Positions 30,274 to 39,017 of a stretch of DNA of 64,000 bases are shown here, piece after piece. Each line of letters begins with the position of its first letter. The first letter of the stretch is position 1. This DNA comes from Mesorhizobium loti (GTDB taxonomy: Bacteria > Pseudomonadota > Alphaproteobacteria > Rhizobiales > Rhizobiaceae). Location of the stretch: positions 415,995 through 479,994 of the forward strand of contig NZ_PJRO01000003.1 of NCBI RefSeq assembly GCF_002858745.1. The letters run 5' to 3'. A program made the position numbers and the translations under genes. The notes under the pieces are model-generated. The model did no database searches, was not told where the DNA came from, and worked only from the letters and a program-made list of their open reading frames with translations.

Positions 30274-31821
30274 TCATGAAACGGGCTCGGCGCCCCCTTC
30301 ACCTGTTCGCTTGGCAATGAACGCGTCGAGGATCTCACCGCAGGCCGCGGCCGATGCAGGCGCCTCGAATTCGGCGAGCTTCCTTTTCCAGACGCCGTTG
30401 GCGCGCTCGGTTGCGGTGCGCGAACCGGCTTCGCTCCAGGAGCCGAAATTGGAAAGATCAGCGACCAGCGGCTCGTAGAAGGCTGTGCGATAACGCGTCA
30501 TGGTGTGCTGCGCGGCGAAGAAATGACCGCCCGGCTGCACTTCGGCGATGGCATCGAAGCCGATCGAATCCGCATCGCCCGGAACCACCGCGCAAAGCTC
30601 GGCCACAGTCTGCAACGCCTCGATGTCGGTGATCAGCTTTTCGAAGGAAACACTCAGGCCACCTTCGAGCCAGCCGGCAGCGTGAATGCACACGGTCGCT
30701 CCCGCAAGCACGGTGCCCCACAGCGAAAACTGCGTCTCATGTGCGGCCTGCACATCGGAAATGTTGGCGGCGCTGCCGCCGCCGGAGCGCCAGGGTAGGC
30801 CGGTGAACCGCGCCAGCTGGCCGGCGCCGAGCGTCGCCTTGACATGTTCGGGCGTGCCGAAGGCCGGCGCGCCCGACTTCATGTCGACATTGGAAGAGAA
30901 GCTGCCATAGACCACCGGCGCGCCCGACCGGCTGATCTGGGCCAGCGCCAGGCCGGCAAGCGCCTCGGCATGCTGCAGCGTCAGCGCGCCGGCAACCGTG
31001 ATCGGCGCCATCGCTCCGGCAAGGCAGAAGGGCGTAATGATCGACACCTGGCCGGCGCGCGCGAAGTCGATGATGCCCTGCGCCATCGGGATGTCGAGCT
31101 GGCGCGGCGAGTTGGTGTTGATGACAGTGTAGCAGTGTACGTTCGACAGGAAGGCGTCGTCCGAAAGGCCCCGCGCCAGGCGAAGCATCTCGAAACTGTC
31201 TTCAACCTGCGGCGTGCCCCGCGCATAGACGAAGGGTAGCTTGTCCGAGAGGGTCAACTGCACGCGATTGACGGCATAATGCCGGAATCTGGTCTCGACA
31301 TCCTGCGCCTCGACGAAGGGCCCCAGCATGTGCAGCACGTCGAAACTTTGCACGATGCGGATCAGGTCCTCGAAATCGGCGAGGTTGCCGGGACGGCGTC
31401 CCCGCTCGATGTCGGTCACGTTGGGTGCGCCGGAACCGGCCAGGAAAGAGAGCGCGCCGAGCTCCAGCACAAGGTCCCTGGAACGATCCCCGGCATGGGC
31501 GTGGATCGACCGTGGCGCAGAAGCCAAAGCAGCGGTGACGATGTCGCGGCCGATGCGCACCATCTGCGTTTCTTCGTCGACGATCGCGCCGGCGCGGCGA
31601 TAGAGCTCGCGCGCTTCCGCCAGCAGCACCTTGATGCCGAGCTCCTCCAGGACACGCAGCGCAGTGTCGTGGATCGCCGCGACCTGATCTTCGGAGAACA
31701 CCGGTTGCGGCAGGAACGGATTGCGCAGGCTGCGGTAGTCGGGCTTGCGCAGGCTTACAGCTTCGCCACCCCTGGCGCGGCGCCGTTCGCGGCGACTTTC
31801 CCTGGCGACTTCGTCGATCAT
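30274..31821 (-). CDS. MttB-superfamily (trimethylamine methyltransferase-like) protein, copy 2
   Basis: The 515-residue protein belongs to the same superfamily as the 14577-16136 product but is clearly divergent from it. Family blocks are [55 protein letters not shown] and [19 protein letters not shown]. No in-frame TAG occurs, so it lacks pyrrolysine. It follows the dimethylglycine dehydrogenase by 28 bp and precedes the binding protein by about 50 bp. It probably demethylates a quaternary or tertiary amine, with the methyl group going to a corrinoid protein encoded elsewhere. Confidence 0.84.
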   Translation of the reverse strand: MIDEVARESRRERRRARGGEAVSLRKPDYRSLRNPFLPQPVFSEDQVAAIHDTALRVLEELGIKVLLAEARELYRRAGAIVDEETQMVRIGRDIVTAALASAPRSIHAHAGDRSRDLVLELGALSFLAGSGAPNVTDIERGRRPGNLADFEDLIRIVQSFDVLHMLGPFVEAQDVETRFRHYAVNRVQLTLSDKLPFVYARGTPQVEDSFEMLRLARGLSDDAFLSNVHCYTVINTNSPRQLDIPMAQGIIDFARAGQVSIITPFCLAGAMAPITVAGALTLQHAEALAGLALAQISRSGAPVVYGSFSSNVDMKSGAPAFGTPEHVKATLGAGQLARFTGLPWRSGGGSAANISDVQAAHETQFSLWGTVLAGATVCIHAAGWLEGGLSVSFEKLITDIEALQTVAELCAVVPGDADSIGFDAIAEVQPGGHFFAAQHTMTRYRTAFYEPLVADLSNFGSWSEAGSRTATERANGVWKRKLAEFEAPASAAACGEILDAFIAKRTGEGGAEPVS

Positions 31822-31849
31822 CCCTTTTCCTCCTATCCCCGCATTCGGC

Positions 31850-34264
31850 CTATGCCCGCATTGCCAGCCCGCCCGGATCGTAGGGCGAGGCCGCAATGAC
31901 CCGCACCGGGTGCTCCACGCCGACAATGTGAGCCGACAGCACTGTGCCTTCTTTGGCGAAGTCCTTGTCGACCAGCGCCATGGCAAGGCTCTTGGCGATG
32001 GTGTGGCCATAGCCGCCCGACGTGATGAAGCCGACCTTCCTGCCGTCGTGCCAGACAGGTTCGAAGCCGCTGGCGTCGGCGTCGGCGGTATCGACCTCGA
32101 GCGTGACCAGCACGCTGTCGGCGCCGCCGCGATTCCGTTCCGCTTCAGCCGCCTGCCGGCCGATGAAATCGCCCTTGTCGAAGGCGATCCACCGGTCGAG
32201 GCCGGTCATTGCCGGCGTGTAGCCCTGCGTGAATTCGCGCGACCAGATGCCGAAGCTCTTCTCCAGCCGCAGCGAACTCAGCGCGTGGTAGCCGACCTCG
32301 GCGAGGCCCATGTCCCGGCCGACCGACAGCAGCGTCTGGCGCAGCGTGGCATGTTCGCATGTCGGGCAATGGATCTCGAAGCCGAGCTCGCCGGCGATCG
32401 ACAGGCGCGCCACCCGGGCTCGTGCCAGGCCGATATCGAGCTCCCTGCAGGCCATGAACGGCAAGGCCTTCGCCGAGATGTCCTGGTGCGTGGCGCGGCC
32501 AAGAATATCGCGCACCTTCGGGCCGGTCAGCAGGAAGCCGCCCGTGGCATCCGAAATGTCAGCGACCGCGACATCGGCCGCCTTGTGGTCTTCGAACCAG
32601 CGCAGGTGGAATTCGCGCAGATAATAGGAGCCCATCAGCCAGTAGCGGCCGTCGCCCCAGTTGAAACAGGTGAGATCGCCCTTCAGTCGACCGTCATGGC
32701 CGAGCATCGGCGCCAGCCGTGCCTGCCCGGGTTTCGGCAGCCTGACTGTAAGCAGCCTGTCCAGCCAGGCGGCAGCACCCGTGCCGGTGATCTCGTAGCG
32801 CGAGAAGCCCGAAATATCGACCAGCCCGGCCGTCTGCCGCACCGCGCGCGCCTCGACGCCGACGAGATCGAAGGCGTTCGAACGCTTCAATGTCGGCGTC
32901 TCCTCGAACCCTGCCGGGGCGAAGTAGACTGGCAGTTCCAACCCCCAGGAGGCCGTCCACTGGCACCCGGCTTCGCTCATCTCGGCATAGGCGCCGGGTC
33001 GTTTCAGGGGCCGGCCCGCCGGCAGGCGTTCGTTCGGGAAGGTCATGACGAAACGGCGGGAGTAGAACTGCCGCGTCGTCTGCTTGAGATAGTCGCGGTT
33101 GGCGGCAAAAGCGCCGTAGCGGGCGATGTCCATGCCGAACACATCGGCCCGCGGCTCGCCCTCGATCATCCACTCGGCCAGCGACTTGCCGACACCGCCG
33201 CCCTGGCTGAAGCCGGCCATCACGCCGCAGGCGACCCAGTAGTTCTTCTGGCCGCGCACCGGCCCGATGATCGGGTTGCCGTCCGGCGTGAAGGTGAAGG
33301 CGCCGTTGACCCATTTGCGGATGCCGGCGGTCTGCAGGCAGGGAAACCGCTCGTAGGCCTTGGCCAGCTCCGGCGCGATGCGGTCGACATCCTCGGGGAT
33401 CAGCTCGATGCCGTAGTCCCATGGCGCCCCGTCCATGTTCCAGTGGCGGGCATCCTGTTCATAGACGCCGATCAGCACGCCCTTGCGCTCCTGCCGCAGA
33501 TAGGAGAACCCGTCGAGGTCCACAGCGATGCCGATTTCCCGGTCGAGCGCCGCGATTTCCGGGATGTCTTCGGTGATGAGATAGTGATGCTCCATCGGCG
33601 TCACCGGCAGGTCGACGCCGGCCATCAGGCCGAGCTGTTTGGCCCACAGGCCGCCGGCATTGACGACATGCTCGGCAACGATGGTGCCTTTTTCGGTGAC
33701 GACGTTCCAGCTTCCATCCGGCCGTGGCGTGAGCGCGATCACCCGGTTGCGCAGGATGACATCGGCGCCGCGCTTGCGTGCCGCGCCGGCATAGGCGTGA
33801 GTCGTGCCGTAAGGATCAAGATGGCCTTCGTTGGAATCGTAGAGGCCGCCCAGAACGCCGGTGATGTCGACGATCGGGCAGATCTCCTTGATCTCTTCTG
33901 GCGTCGCCAGCCGAGCGGTCTCGATGCCGACCGACTGGAACACCGCCCAAGCTGATTTCAGCCACTCCCAGCGGCTGGGGTCCGAGGCGATGTTGACGCC
34001 GCCGGTCATATGCAGGCCGACATCCTGGCCGGATTCGGCCTCGATCTCGCGATACAGGCCGATCGTGTAGTCCTGCAGCGCCGCGACATTGGGGTCGGCG
34101 TTGAGCGCATGGAAACCGGCGGCGGCATGCCAGGTCGAGCCGGCGGTCAGCTCCGCGCGTTCGATCAGCGCGACATCCGTCCAGCCATATCGCGCCAGAT
34201 GGTAGAGCACCGAGGCGCCTACAACGCCACCTCCGATCACAGCGGCACGGTAATGGGACTTCAT
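31850..34264 (-). CDS. Dimethylglycine dehydrogenase-type FAD/folate enzyme
   Basis: The 804-residue protein has an N-terminal FAD domain (YRAAVIGGGVVGASVLYHLA), and AGSTWHAAAG with H46 at the place of the covalent FAD-binding His of dimethylglycine and sarcosine dehydrogenases. The C-terminal half is a GcvT-like tetrahydrofolate domain (LVDISGFSRYEITGTGAAAW, LEKSFGIWSREFTQGYTP). This size and order match dimethylglycine dehydrogenase, which turns dimethylglycine into sarcosine and charges folate. Sarcosine or another N-methyl amino acid could also be the substrate. It leads the operon with MttB2 and SBP2 and diverges from a TetR gene. Confidence 0.88.
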   Translation of the reverse strand: MKSHYRAAVIGGGVVGASVLYHLARYGWTDVALIERAELTAGSTWHAAAGFHALNADPNVAALQDYTIGLYREIEAESGQDVGLHMTGGVNIASDPSRWEWLKSAWAVFQSVGIETARLATPEEIKEICPIVDITGVLGGLYDSNEGHLDPYGTTHAYAGAARKRGADVILRNRVIALTPRPDGSWNVVTEKGTIVAEHVVNAGGLWAKQLGLMAGVDLPVTPMEHHYLITEDIPEIAALDREIGIAVDLDGFSYLRQERKGVLIGVYEQDARHWNMDGAPWDYGIELIPEDVDRIAPELAKAYERFPCLQTAGIRKWVNGAFTFTPDGNPIIGPVRGQKNYWVACGVMAGFSQGGGVGKSLAEWMIEGEPRADVFGMDIARYGAFAANRDYLKQTTRQFYSRRFVMTFPNERLPAGRPLKRPGAYAEMSEAGCQWTASWGLELPVYFAPAGFEETPTLKRSNAFDLVGVEARAVRQTAGLVDISGFSRYEITGTGAAAWLDRLLTVRLPKPGQARLAPMLGHDGRLKGDLTCFNWGDGRYWLMGSYYLREFHLRWFEDHKAADVAVADISDATGGFLLTGPKVRDILGRATHQDISAKALPFMACRELDIGLARARVARLSIAGELGFEIHCPTCEHATLRQTLLSVGRDMGLAEVGYHALSSLRLEKSFGIWSREFTQGYTPAMTGLDRWIAFDKGDFIGRQAAEAERNRGGADSVLVTLEVDTADADASGFEPVWHDGRKVGFITSGGYGHTIAKSLAMALVDKDFAKEGTVLSAHIVGVEHPVRVIAASPYDPGGLAMRA

Positions 34265-34292
34265 CAGGCCTCCCGTGATGGCTTTCCATCAT

Positions 34293-34329
34293 TGGACATA
34301 TGTGTACAGTGACTGGGCACATATGTCCA
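34293..34329. promoter_or_regulatory. Long palindromic operator between dimethylglycine dehydrogenase gene and tetR2
   Basis: TGGACATATGTG (34293-34304) and CACATATGTCCA (34318-34329) are perfect 12-bp arms around a 13-bp spacer containing TACAGTGACT. It lies 29 bp from the dehydrogenase ATG and 42 bp from the TetR ATG. It is the best candidate site for the TetR at 34372. The TACAGTG core also appears in the sox-tetR1 gap. Confidence 0.65.
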
Positions 34330-34371
34330 GTGCTGCTTGCCGAGACGCTCGCGCTGTGTCATTCGTCAGCC

Positions 34372-35034
34372 ATGATCAAGATGGCTCTGCAGGAAGAACC
34401 GGCCCCCGGCAACGTCAAGGTAACGCGTTCGGACTGGATCAACCTGGCTCTTGAAGTGCTGATCGCCGATGGGGTGGAAAGCGTTCGCATCCTGCCGCTC
34501 GGTGAGCGGCTCGGCGTTTCGCGGTCGAGCTTCTACCATTATTTCAACAGCCGGCAGGACCTGCTTGACCGGCTACTCGAACACTGGCGCGACACCAACA
34601 CCAAGGCGATCGTCGAGCGAGCGAACCGGCCCGCCGAAACCGTCATCCGCGGCGTCATGAATGTCTTTGAATGCTGGGCGGACGAGCGTCTGTTCGACCC
34701 GCGCTTCGACTTCGCGGTGCGTGAATGGGCGCGCCGGTCAGATGAGGTCCGCGCCATCATCGACGCCGCCGATAACGAGAGGCTCGACGCGATCCGCAAC
34801 ATGTACCAGCGCCATGGCTATAGCGAAGAGGATGCCTTCATCCGTGCGCGCGTGCTCTACTACATGCAGATCGGCTATTATGTTCTCGATCTCAAGGAGC
34901 CGCTCGAGGCGCGCCTCAGCCATCTGGCAGCCTATTTGCGCAGCTTCACCGGGCTCGATCCGACGAAAGCCGACGTCGAGCACTTTTCGGCGTTCGTGAT
35001 GCAGGCGCGCAAGCGCAGCACAGCGGCCGCGTAG
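34372..35034 (+). CDS. TetR-family regulator, probable control of the dimethylglycine dehydrogenase-MttB2 operon
   Basis: The 220-residue protein begins MIKMALQEEP and has the TetR helix-turn-helix (WINLALEVLIADGVESVRIL, VSRSSFYHYFNSRQDLL) followed by helical ligand-binding sequence (YYMQIGYYVLDLKE near the C-terminus, also close in tetR1). The frame is open further upstream, but that part overlaps the palindrome. It diverges from the dehydrogenase gene. It ends 6 bp from the convergent lacI-type gene. Confidence 0.9.
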   Translation: MIKMALQEEPAPGNVKVTRSDWINLALEVLIADGVESVRILPLGERLGVSRSSFYHYFNSRQDLLDRLLEHWRDTNTKAIVERANRPAETVIRGVMNVFECWADERLFDPRFDFAVREWARRSDEVRAIIDAADNERLDAIRNMYQRHGYSEEDAFIRARVLYYMQIGYYVLDLKEPLEARLSHLAAYLRSFTGLDPTKADVEHFSAFVMQARKRSTAAA

Positions 35035-35040
35035 CCACCT

Positions 35041-36078
35041 TCATCCCGTGCTGGCCACCGAATTGCGGATGCGCACCGACGTCTGGAAATGCGTCGCCGG
35101 CGGCGGCTCCGGCCTGACGCCGGTCCGGTAAAGCAGCAACTCGGCCGCCGCGCGCCCCATGTCCAGTCCCGGCTGCGCCACGGTGGTCAGGGAAGGCTGC
35201 AGCAATTCGGCGGCAGCGATGTCGTCGAAGCCGGTGACGCTGATCTCGGCCGGAATGGCGATATCGTGCTCGCGGCAATAACGCATCACGCCGATCGCCA
35301 TCAGGTCGTTGGCGCACAGAATGGCGGTCGGCCATTCCTGGCGGAGACCCGACAGGAAGCGTGCCGCGGCAAGATAACCGGAGCGCTCACTGTAGTCGCC
35401 GGCGGCATAAGGAGCCGCATCGGTATCGATACCAGCGGCCGCCAGCGACTCGCGAAAGCCCGCCAGTCGCTGTTCGCTCGTCCAGAGCCGCGGCGGACCG
35501 CCGACAATGGCGAGGCGCCTGTGGCCGTGCTCGATGACATGTCGGGCGATGGCGCGCGCACCGGCCAGATTGCTGCTCGACACGAAAGGCACGTCGATAC
35601 CGGGCAGCACTTCATCGACGAAGACGACCGATCCGGCGCGGGCAAGCTCCAGCAGAGAGGGGCTGGGAAGGCCCGTGCCGGTCAGGTAGATGACGCCGTC
35701 CAGCCTCTGCGTGCGCAGGATACGCGCGAAATACTCCTCGCGCTCGGTCTGTGACCAGGTGATGCACAGCATCAGGAGGATATCGTTGTCGCCGATGCCG
35801 CGCTGCACGCCCTCCGCCACCGCGGCGAAGAAAGGGTTGTCCAGATCAGGCACGACAAAACCGATCGAAGAGATGCGCCGGCTCTTCAGGCTGCGGGCGG
35901 TGTTGTTCGGCTCGAAGCCGAGTTCGGCAATGAAGCGCTGCACATGGCGCCGGGTTTCTTCGGCAACCTGACCGCGCTCGTTGATGACGGCGCTGACCGT
36001 ACCGATCGAAACACCCGCCTCCCGCGCCACGTCACGAATGGTTGGCCGGCCGTTGCCCGAAGATCTCGATCCACTCAT
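35041..36078 (-). CDS. LacI-family transcriptional repressor
   Basis: The 345-residue protein has the LacI helix-turn-helix and hinge (TIRDVAREAGVSIGTVSAVI, NNTARSLKSRR) and a sugar-binding-like core (IGFVVPDLDNPFF, FDDIAAAELLQPSLTTVAQP). It diverges from the operon starting at 36404. Two TGAA-centred palindromes with the CG core usual for LacI sites lie in the gap. The effector is likely a sugar or the compound carried by the importer at 37221-40948. Confidence 0.92.
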   Translation of the reverse strand: MSGSRSSGNGRPTIRDVAREAGVSIGTVSAVINERGQVAEETRRHVQRFIAELGFEPNNTARSLKSRRISSIGFVVPDLDNPFFAAVAEGVQRGIGDNDILLMLCITWSQTEREEYFARILRTQRLDGVIYLTGTGLPSPSLLELARAGSVVFVDEVLPGIDVPFVSSSNLAGARAIARHVIEHGHRRLAIVGGPPRLWTSEQRLAGFRESLAAAGIDTDAAPYAAGDYSERSGYLAAARFLSGLRQEWPTAILCANDLMAIGVMRYCREHDIAIPAEISVTGFDDIAAAELLQPSLTTVAQPGLDMGRAAAELLLYRTGVRPEPPPATHFQTSVRIRNSVASTG

Positions 36079-36226
36079 GTCCGCGGCGGCCTCAAACCAT
36101 GTCGCGGCGCAGGAACGCGCCGGTTACGTCAACTACGCGTTTTTGAAGGAGATTTCCAAGGGCGAGTGGATATGCGGCTGCTTTGTCGATCATGCACCTT
36201 CCGCTCTCCATGCGACTCTTCAAAAT

Positions 36227-36238
36227 TGAACCGGTTCA
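36227..36238. promoter_or_regulatory. LacI-type operator O1
   Basis: TGAACCGGTTCA is a perfect 12-bp palindrome with a central CG, the usual LacI/GalR-type arrangement. It lies about 150 bp upstream of the lacI start and 166 bp before the operon start. Confidence 0.7.
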
Positions 36239-36315
36239 TGCCAACTTTGTCAATCCAAGAAAAATTTGAAAGCCGTCCCTTGCAAAGCTGAAATTATTGC
36301 GGCAATCTTCCGACC

Positions 36316-36327
36316 TGAAACGGTTCA
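36316..36327. promoter_or_regulatory. LacI-type operator O2
   Basis: TGAAACGGTTCA differs from O1 by one base (C to A at position 5). The centres are 89 bp apart, close to eight and a half helical turns. It lies 77 bp upstream of the operon's first start codon. Confidence 0.65.
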
Positions 36328-36403
36328 GAAAGACATCAAAGTGTGTCTACCGCACCAATTCGCCGTCGAGTGGGGCGAATAGCGTTGATGGGAGAGCGAA
36401 GCC

Positions 36404-37183
36404 TTGTCCAATACGAAAAAGAAAGTGCTGCTTGTCGGCGAGACCTGGTTGAGCTCGGCCACTCACTTCAAGGGCTTCGACCAGTTCGGCAGCGTCACTT
36501 TTCATTCCGGCGCCGGGCCGCTGATCAAGGCGCTCGAGGACAGCGCCTTCGATCTCACCCACATGCCGGCGCACGAGGCTGTCGAGAAGCTGCCTTTCGA
36601 CCTCGACGGGCTGAATGCCTATGACGCGATCCTGCTTTCCGATATCGGCGCGTCGTCACTCCTGCTGCATCCTGATGTCTGGCTGCATGGCAAGACGGTA
36701 CCCAACAGGCTCAAGCTGCTGAAGGAGTGGACGGCACAAGGCGGCGGCTTGGCGATGATCGGCGGCTACTTCTCCTTCCAGGGCATCGATGGCCGTGCAC
36801 GCTGGCGCCGCACGCCGGTCGAAGACGTCCTGCCGGTGGAATGCCTGCCTTACGATGACCGCCTCGAGATACCGGAAGGTTTCAGCGCTGTCGTCGACGC
36901 CAACAGCAACCATCCGATCCTGAAGGGGCTCGAAGGCGAATGGCCACTGCTGCTCGGCGCCAACGAGGTGCGTCTGAAGCCGGAAGCCGGTATCGAGGTC
37001 CTGGCCAGCCTGCCGGAAGACCACGGTGGCCATCCGCTGCTGGTCACCGGGACGTTTGGAAACGGCCGCACGCTGGCCTGGATGTCCGATGTCAGCCCGC
37101 ACTGGCTTCCGGCATCCTTTTCCGACTGGCCGGGCTATACCGCCCTGTGGCGCAATGCGCTCGGCTGGCTGACCCGGCTCTGA
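36404..37183 (+). CDS. Glutamine amidotransferase-like (ThuA-like) cytoplasmic protein
   Basis: The 259-residue protein has a class I glutamine-amidotransferase-like fold: KVLLVGETWLSS at the start, ILLSDIGASSLLL, LLKEWTAQGGGLAMIGGYFS and a C-terminal GTFGNGRTLAWMSDVSPHW. The usual catalytic Cys elbow is not seen: GGYFSF stands there. It may therefore be non-catalytic or act on sugars, as ThuA relatives are thought to. The start is TTG with GGGAGAG upstream. It is the first gene of the LacI-controlled transporter operon; family members often accompany sugar ABC importers. Confidence 0.75.
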   Translation: MSNTKKKVLLVGETWLSSATHFKGFDQFGSVTFHSGAGPLIKALEDSAFDLTHMPAHEAVEKLPFDLDGLNAYDAILLSDIGASSLLLHPDVWLHGKTVPNRLKLLKEWTAQGGGLAMIGGYFSFQGIDGRARWRRTPVEDVLPVECLPYDDRLEIPEGFSAVVDANSNHPILKGLEGEWPLLLGANEVRLKPEAGIEVLASLPEDHGGHPLLVTGTFGNGRTLAWMSDVSPHWLPASFSDWPGYTALWRNALGWLTRL

Positions 37184-37220
37184 CGGGATCAATCGGGACG
37201 TGGCCAGGGAGGAGAAAGAC

Positions 37221-37991
37221 ATGTCCGAAGCATTCCTGGTTGCCAAAGGCATCGCCAAACGGTTCGGCGGCCTGACAGCGCTTTCGAATGTCGATCTCGA
37301 AATCCGCGCCGGAGAGGTTCTCGCCCTGCTGGGTGACAACGGAGCCGGCAAATCCACTTTCATCAAGGTTCTGGCCGGAGCGCACCCTCCAAGCGAAGGC
37401 CAGATCCTCGTCGCGGGGCAGCCGGTGTCCTTCGCCTCCCCGAAGGACGCGGCTGCCTCCGGCATCGCCACCATCTTCCAGGAGCTGGCGCTCTCGGAAA
37501 ACCTGTCGATTTCGGAGAACGTCTATCTCGGTCGCGAGCTGAAGCATTCGGTGCTGGGGATTCCGTTCCTGCGTCGCAGGGAAATGAAGCAGCGGGTCGC
37601 CGAACTGCTGAAGGAGCTCGATGCGCATATCTCCGACCCGGAAGCGCCGGTGGGCAGTCTTTCCGGCGGCCAGCGCCAGTCGGTCGCGATCTGCCGCGCC
37701 CTCAACCTGAACGCCAGGCTCGTCATCATGGACGAGCCCACCGCCGCCCTTGCCGTCGCCGAAACACGCAAAGTCCTGTCTCTGATCCGCAAGCTCGCCG
37801 AGCGCGGCTGCGCGGTCGTGCTGATCAGCCACAACATTTCCGATGTCTTCGAGGTTGCCGACCGCATGGTCGTGTTCCGGCGCGGACGCAAGGTCGCCGA
37901 GCGGCTTCGCGCCGAGACCGAACCAGAGGAAATCGTCGCCCTCATAACAGGCGCTCACCCCGACGTGCGGGCGCTGGAAAAAGCACAATAG
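37221..37991 (+). CDS. Ribose/fructose-class ABC importer ATPase, single domain
   Basis: The 256-residue subunit has one nucleotide-binding domain, unlike the two-domain RbsA, and so resembles FrcA. Walker A is GDNGAGKST, the signature LSGGQRQSVAICRAL, Walker B LVIMDEPTAALAV (the D-loop reads ALAV) and the H-loop ISHNISDVFEV. The ATG follows GGGAGGAGAAAG. It energises the two permeases encoded downstream. Confidence 0.92.
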   Translation: MSEAFLVAKGIAKRFGGLTALSNVDLEIRAGEVLALLGDNGAGKSTFIKVLAGAHPPSEGQILVAGQPVSFASPKDAAASGIATIFQELALSENLSISENVYLGRELKHSVLGIPFLRRREMKQRVAELLKELDAHISDPEAPVGSLSGGQRQSVAICRALNLNARLVIMDEPTAALAVAETRKVLSLIRKLAERGCAVVLISHNISDVFEVADRMVVFRRGRKVAERLRAETEPEEIVALITGAHPDVRALEKAQ

Positions 37992-38020
37992 CAGCACGTC
38001 CAACCCCAGAGAGGAACACC

Positions 38021-39004
38021 ATGCTGAAACATCTCGCACGGGCCCTGGCTGCTTCGGCGATCCTTGCCGTTGCCACGGCTGCGATGGCGCAGGACAAGCC
38101 GAAAGTGGCCTTCGTCCCGCAGCTCATCGGCATTCCCTATTTCAACGCGATGGAAGCCGGCGGCAAGAAGGCTGGTGCCGATCTCGGCGTGGATTTTGTC
38201 TACACCGGCCCGGTCGATGCCAATCCGATCGACCAGCTGCAGATCGTGCAGAACTTGATTGACCAGGGCGTCAACGCGATTTCCGTCAGCGTGCTCGATG
38301 CGTCAAGCATTGCACCGGTGGTCGAGGCGGCCGAGGCAAAAGGCATCAAGCTGTTCACCAGCGACAGCGATGCTCCCGACAGCGGCCGCGCCGTCTATGT
38401 GGCGCAGGCAACCGACGAAGGGCTCGGCTATGCCATCGTCGACGAACTGGTCAAGCGGGTCGGCGAAGACGCAAAGGTCGGCATCGTCTCGGGCGAGGCG
38501 ACTGCAACCAACCTGAACGCCTGGATCGGTTTCATGAAGAAGCGGGCGGCGGAAAAATATCCCAAGCTCGTCCTGCTCGAGCCGCAGTTCGCTGGCGGTA
38601 CGGCCCAGCGCGCCGCGCAGATATCGAGCGACCTGATCGCCGCCAACCCGGATCTCAAGGCCCTGATCGCGGTGGCTTCAAGCACCTGCCCCGGCGTGGC
38701 GCAGGCCATCGAGACCGCCGGCAAGATCGGCAAGGTGATTGGCACCGGCTACTGCAGCCCCAACACCGCACGCTCCTACATCAAGAGCGGCGCCTTCGGA
38801 TTCAGTGTGCTGTGGGATCCCTCGCAGCTCGGCTACCTTACCGTATGGGCAGGCAAGCAACTGATCGACGGCAAGAAGTTCGAGGCATCGAACACCGTGC
38901 CGGGCTTCGCCGAACCCGTGACCTATGACGCCGAAAAGGGCATCCTGCTGCTTGGGCCGCCGGCGATCTTCACGGCTGAGAATGTCGACAAATTCGACTT
39001 CTGA
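38021..39004 (+). CDS. Ribose/AI-2-class ABC importer substrate-binding protein
   Basis: The 327-residue periplasmic protein has a signal peptide ending TAAMA. It shows the type I sugar-binding fold (VAFVPQLIGIPYFNAMEAGG, VDANPIDQLQIVQNLIDQGV). The late block SPNTARSYIKSGAFGFSVLW resembles LsrB (autoinducer-2) and RhaS (rhamnose) binding proteins more than RbsB. The ligand cannot be fixed from sequence alone. Confidence 0.88.
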   Translation: MLKHLARALAASAILAVATAAMAQDKPKVAFVPQLIGIPYFNAMEAGGKKAGADLGVDFVYTGPVDANPIDQLQIVQNLIDQGVNAISVSVLDASSIAPVVEAAEAKGIKLFTSDSDAPDSGRAVYVAQATDEGLGYAIVDELVKRVGEDAKVGIVSGEATATNLNAWIGFMKKRAAEKYPKLVLLEPQFAGGTAQRAAQISSDLIAANPDLKALIAVASSTCPGVAQAIETAGKIGKVIGTGYCSPNTARSYIKSGAFGFSVLWDPSQLGYLTVWAGKQLIDGKKFEASNTVPGFAEPVTYDAEKGILLLGPPAIFTAENVDKFDF

Positions 39005-39017
39005 CGCGGGAGAACCC

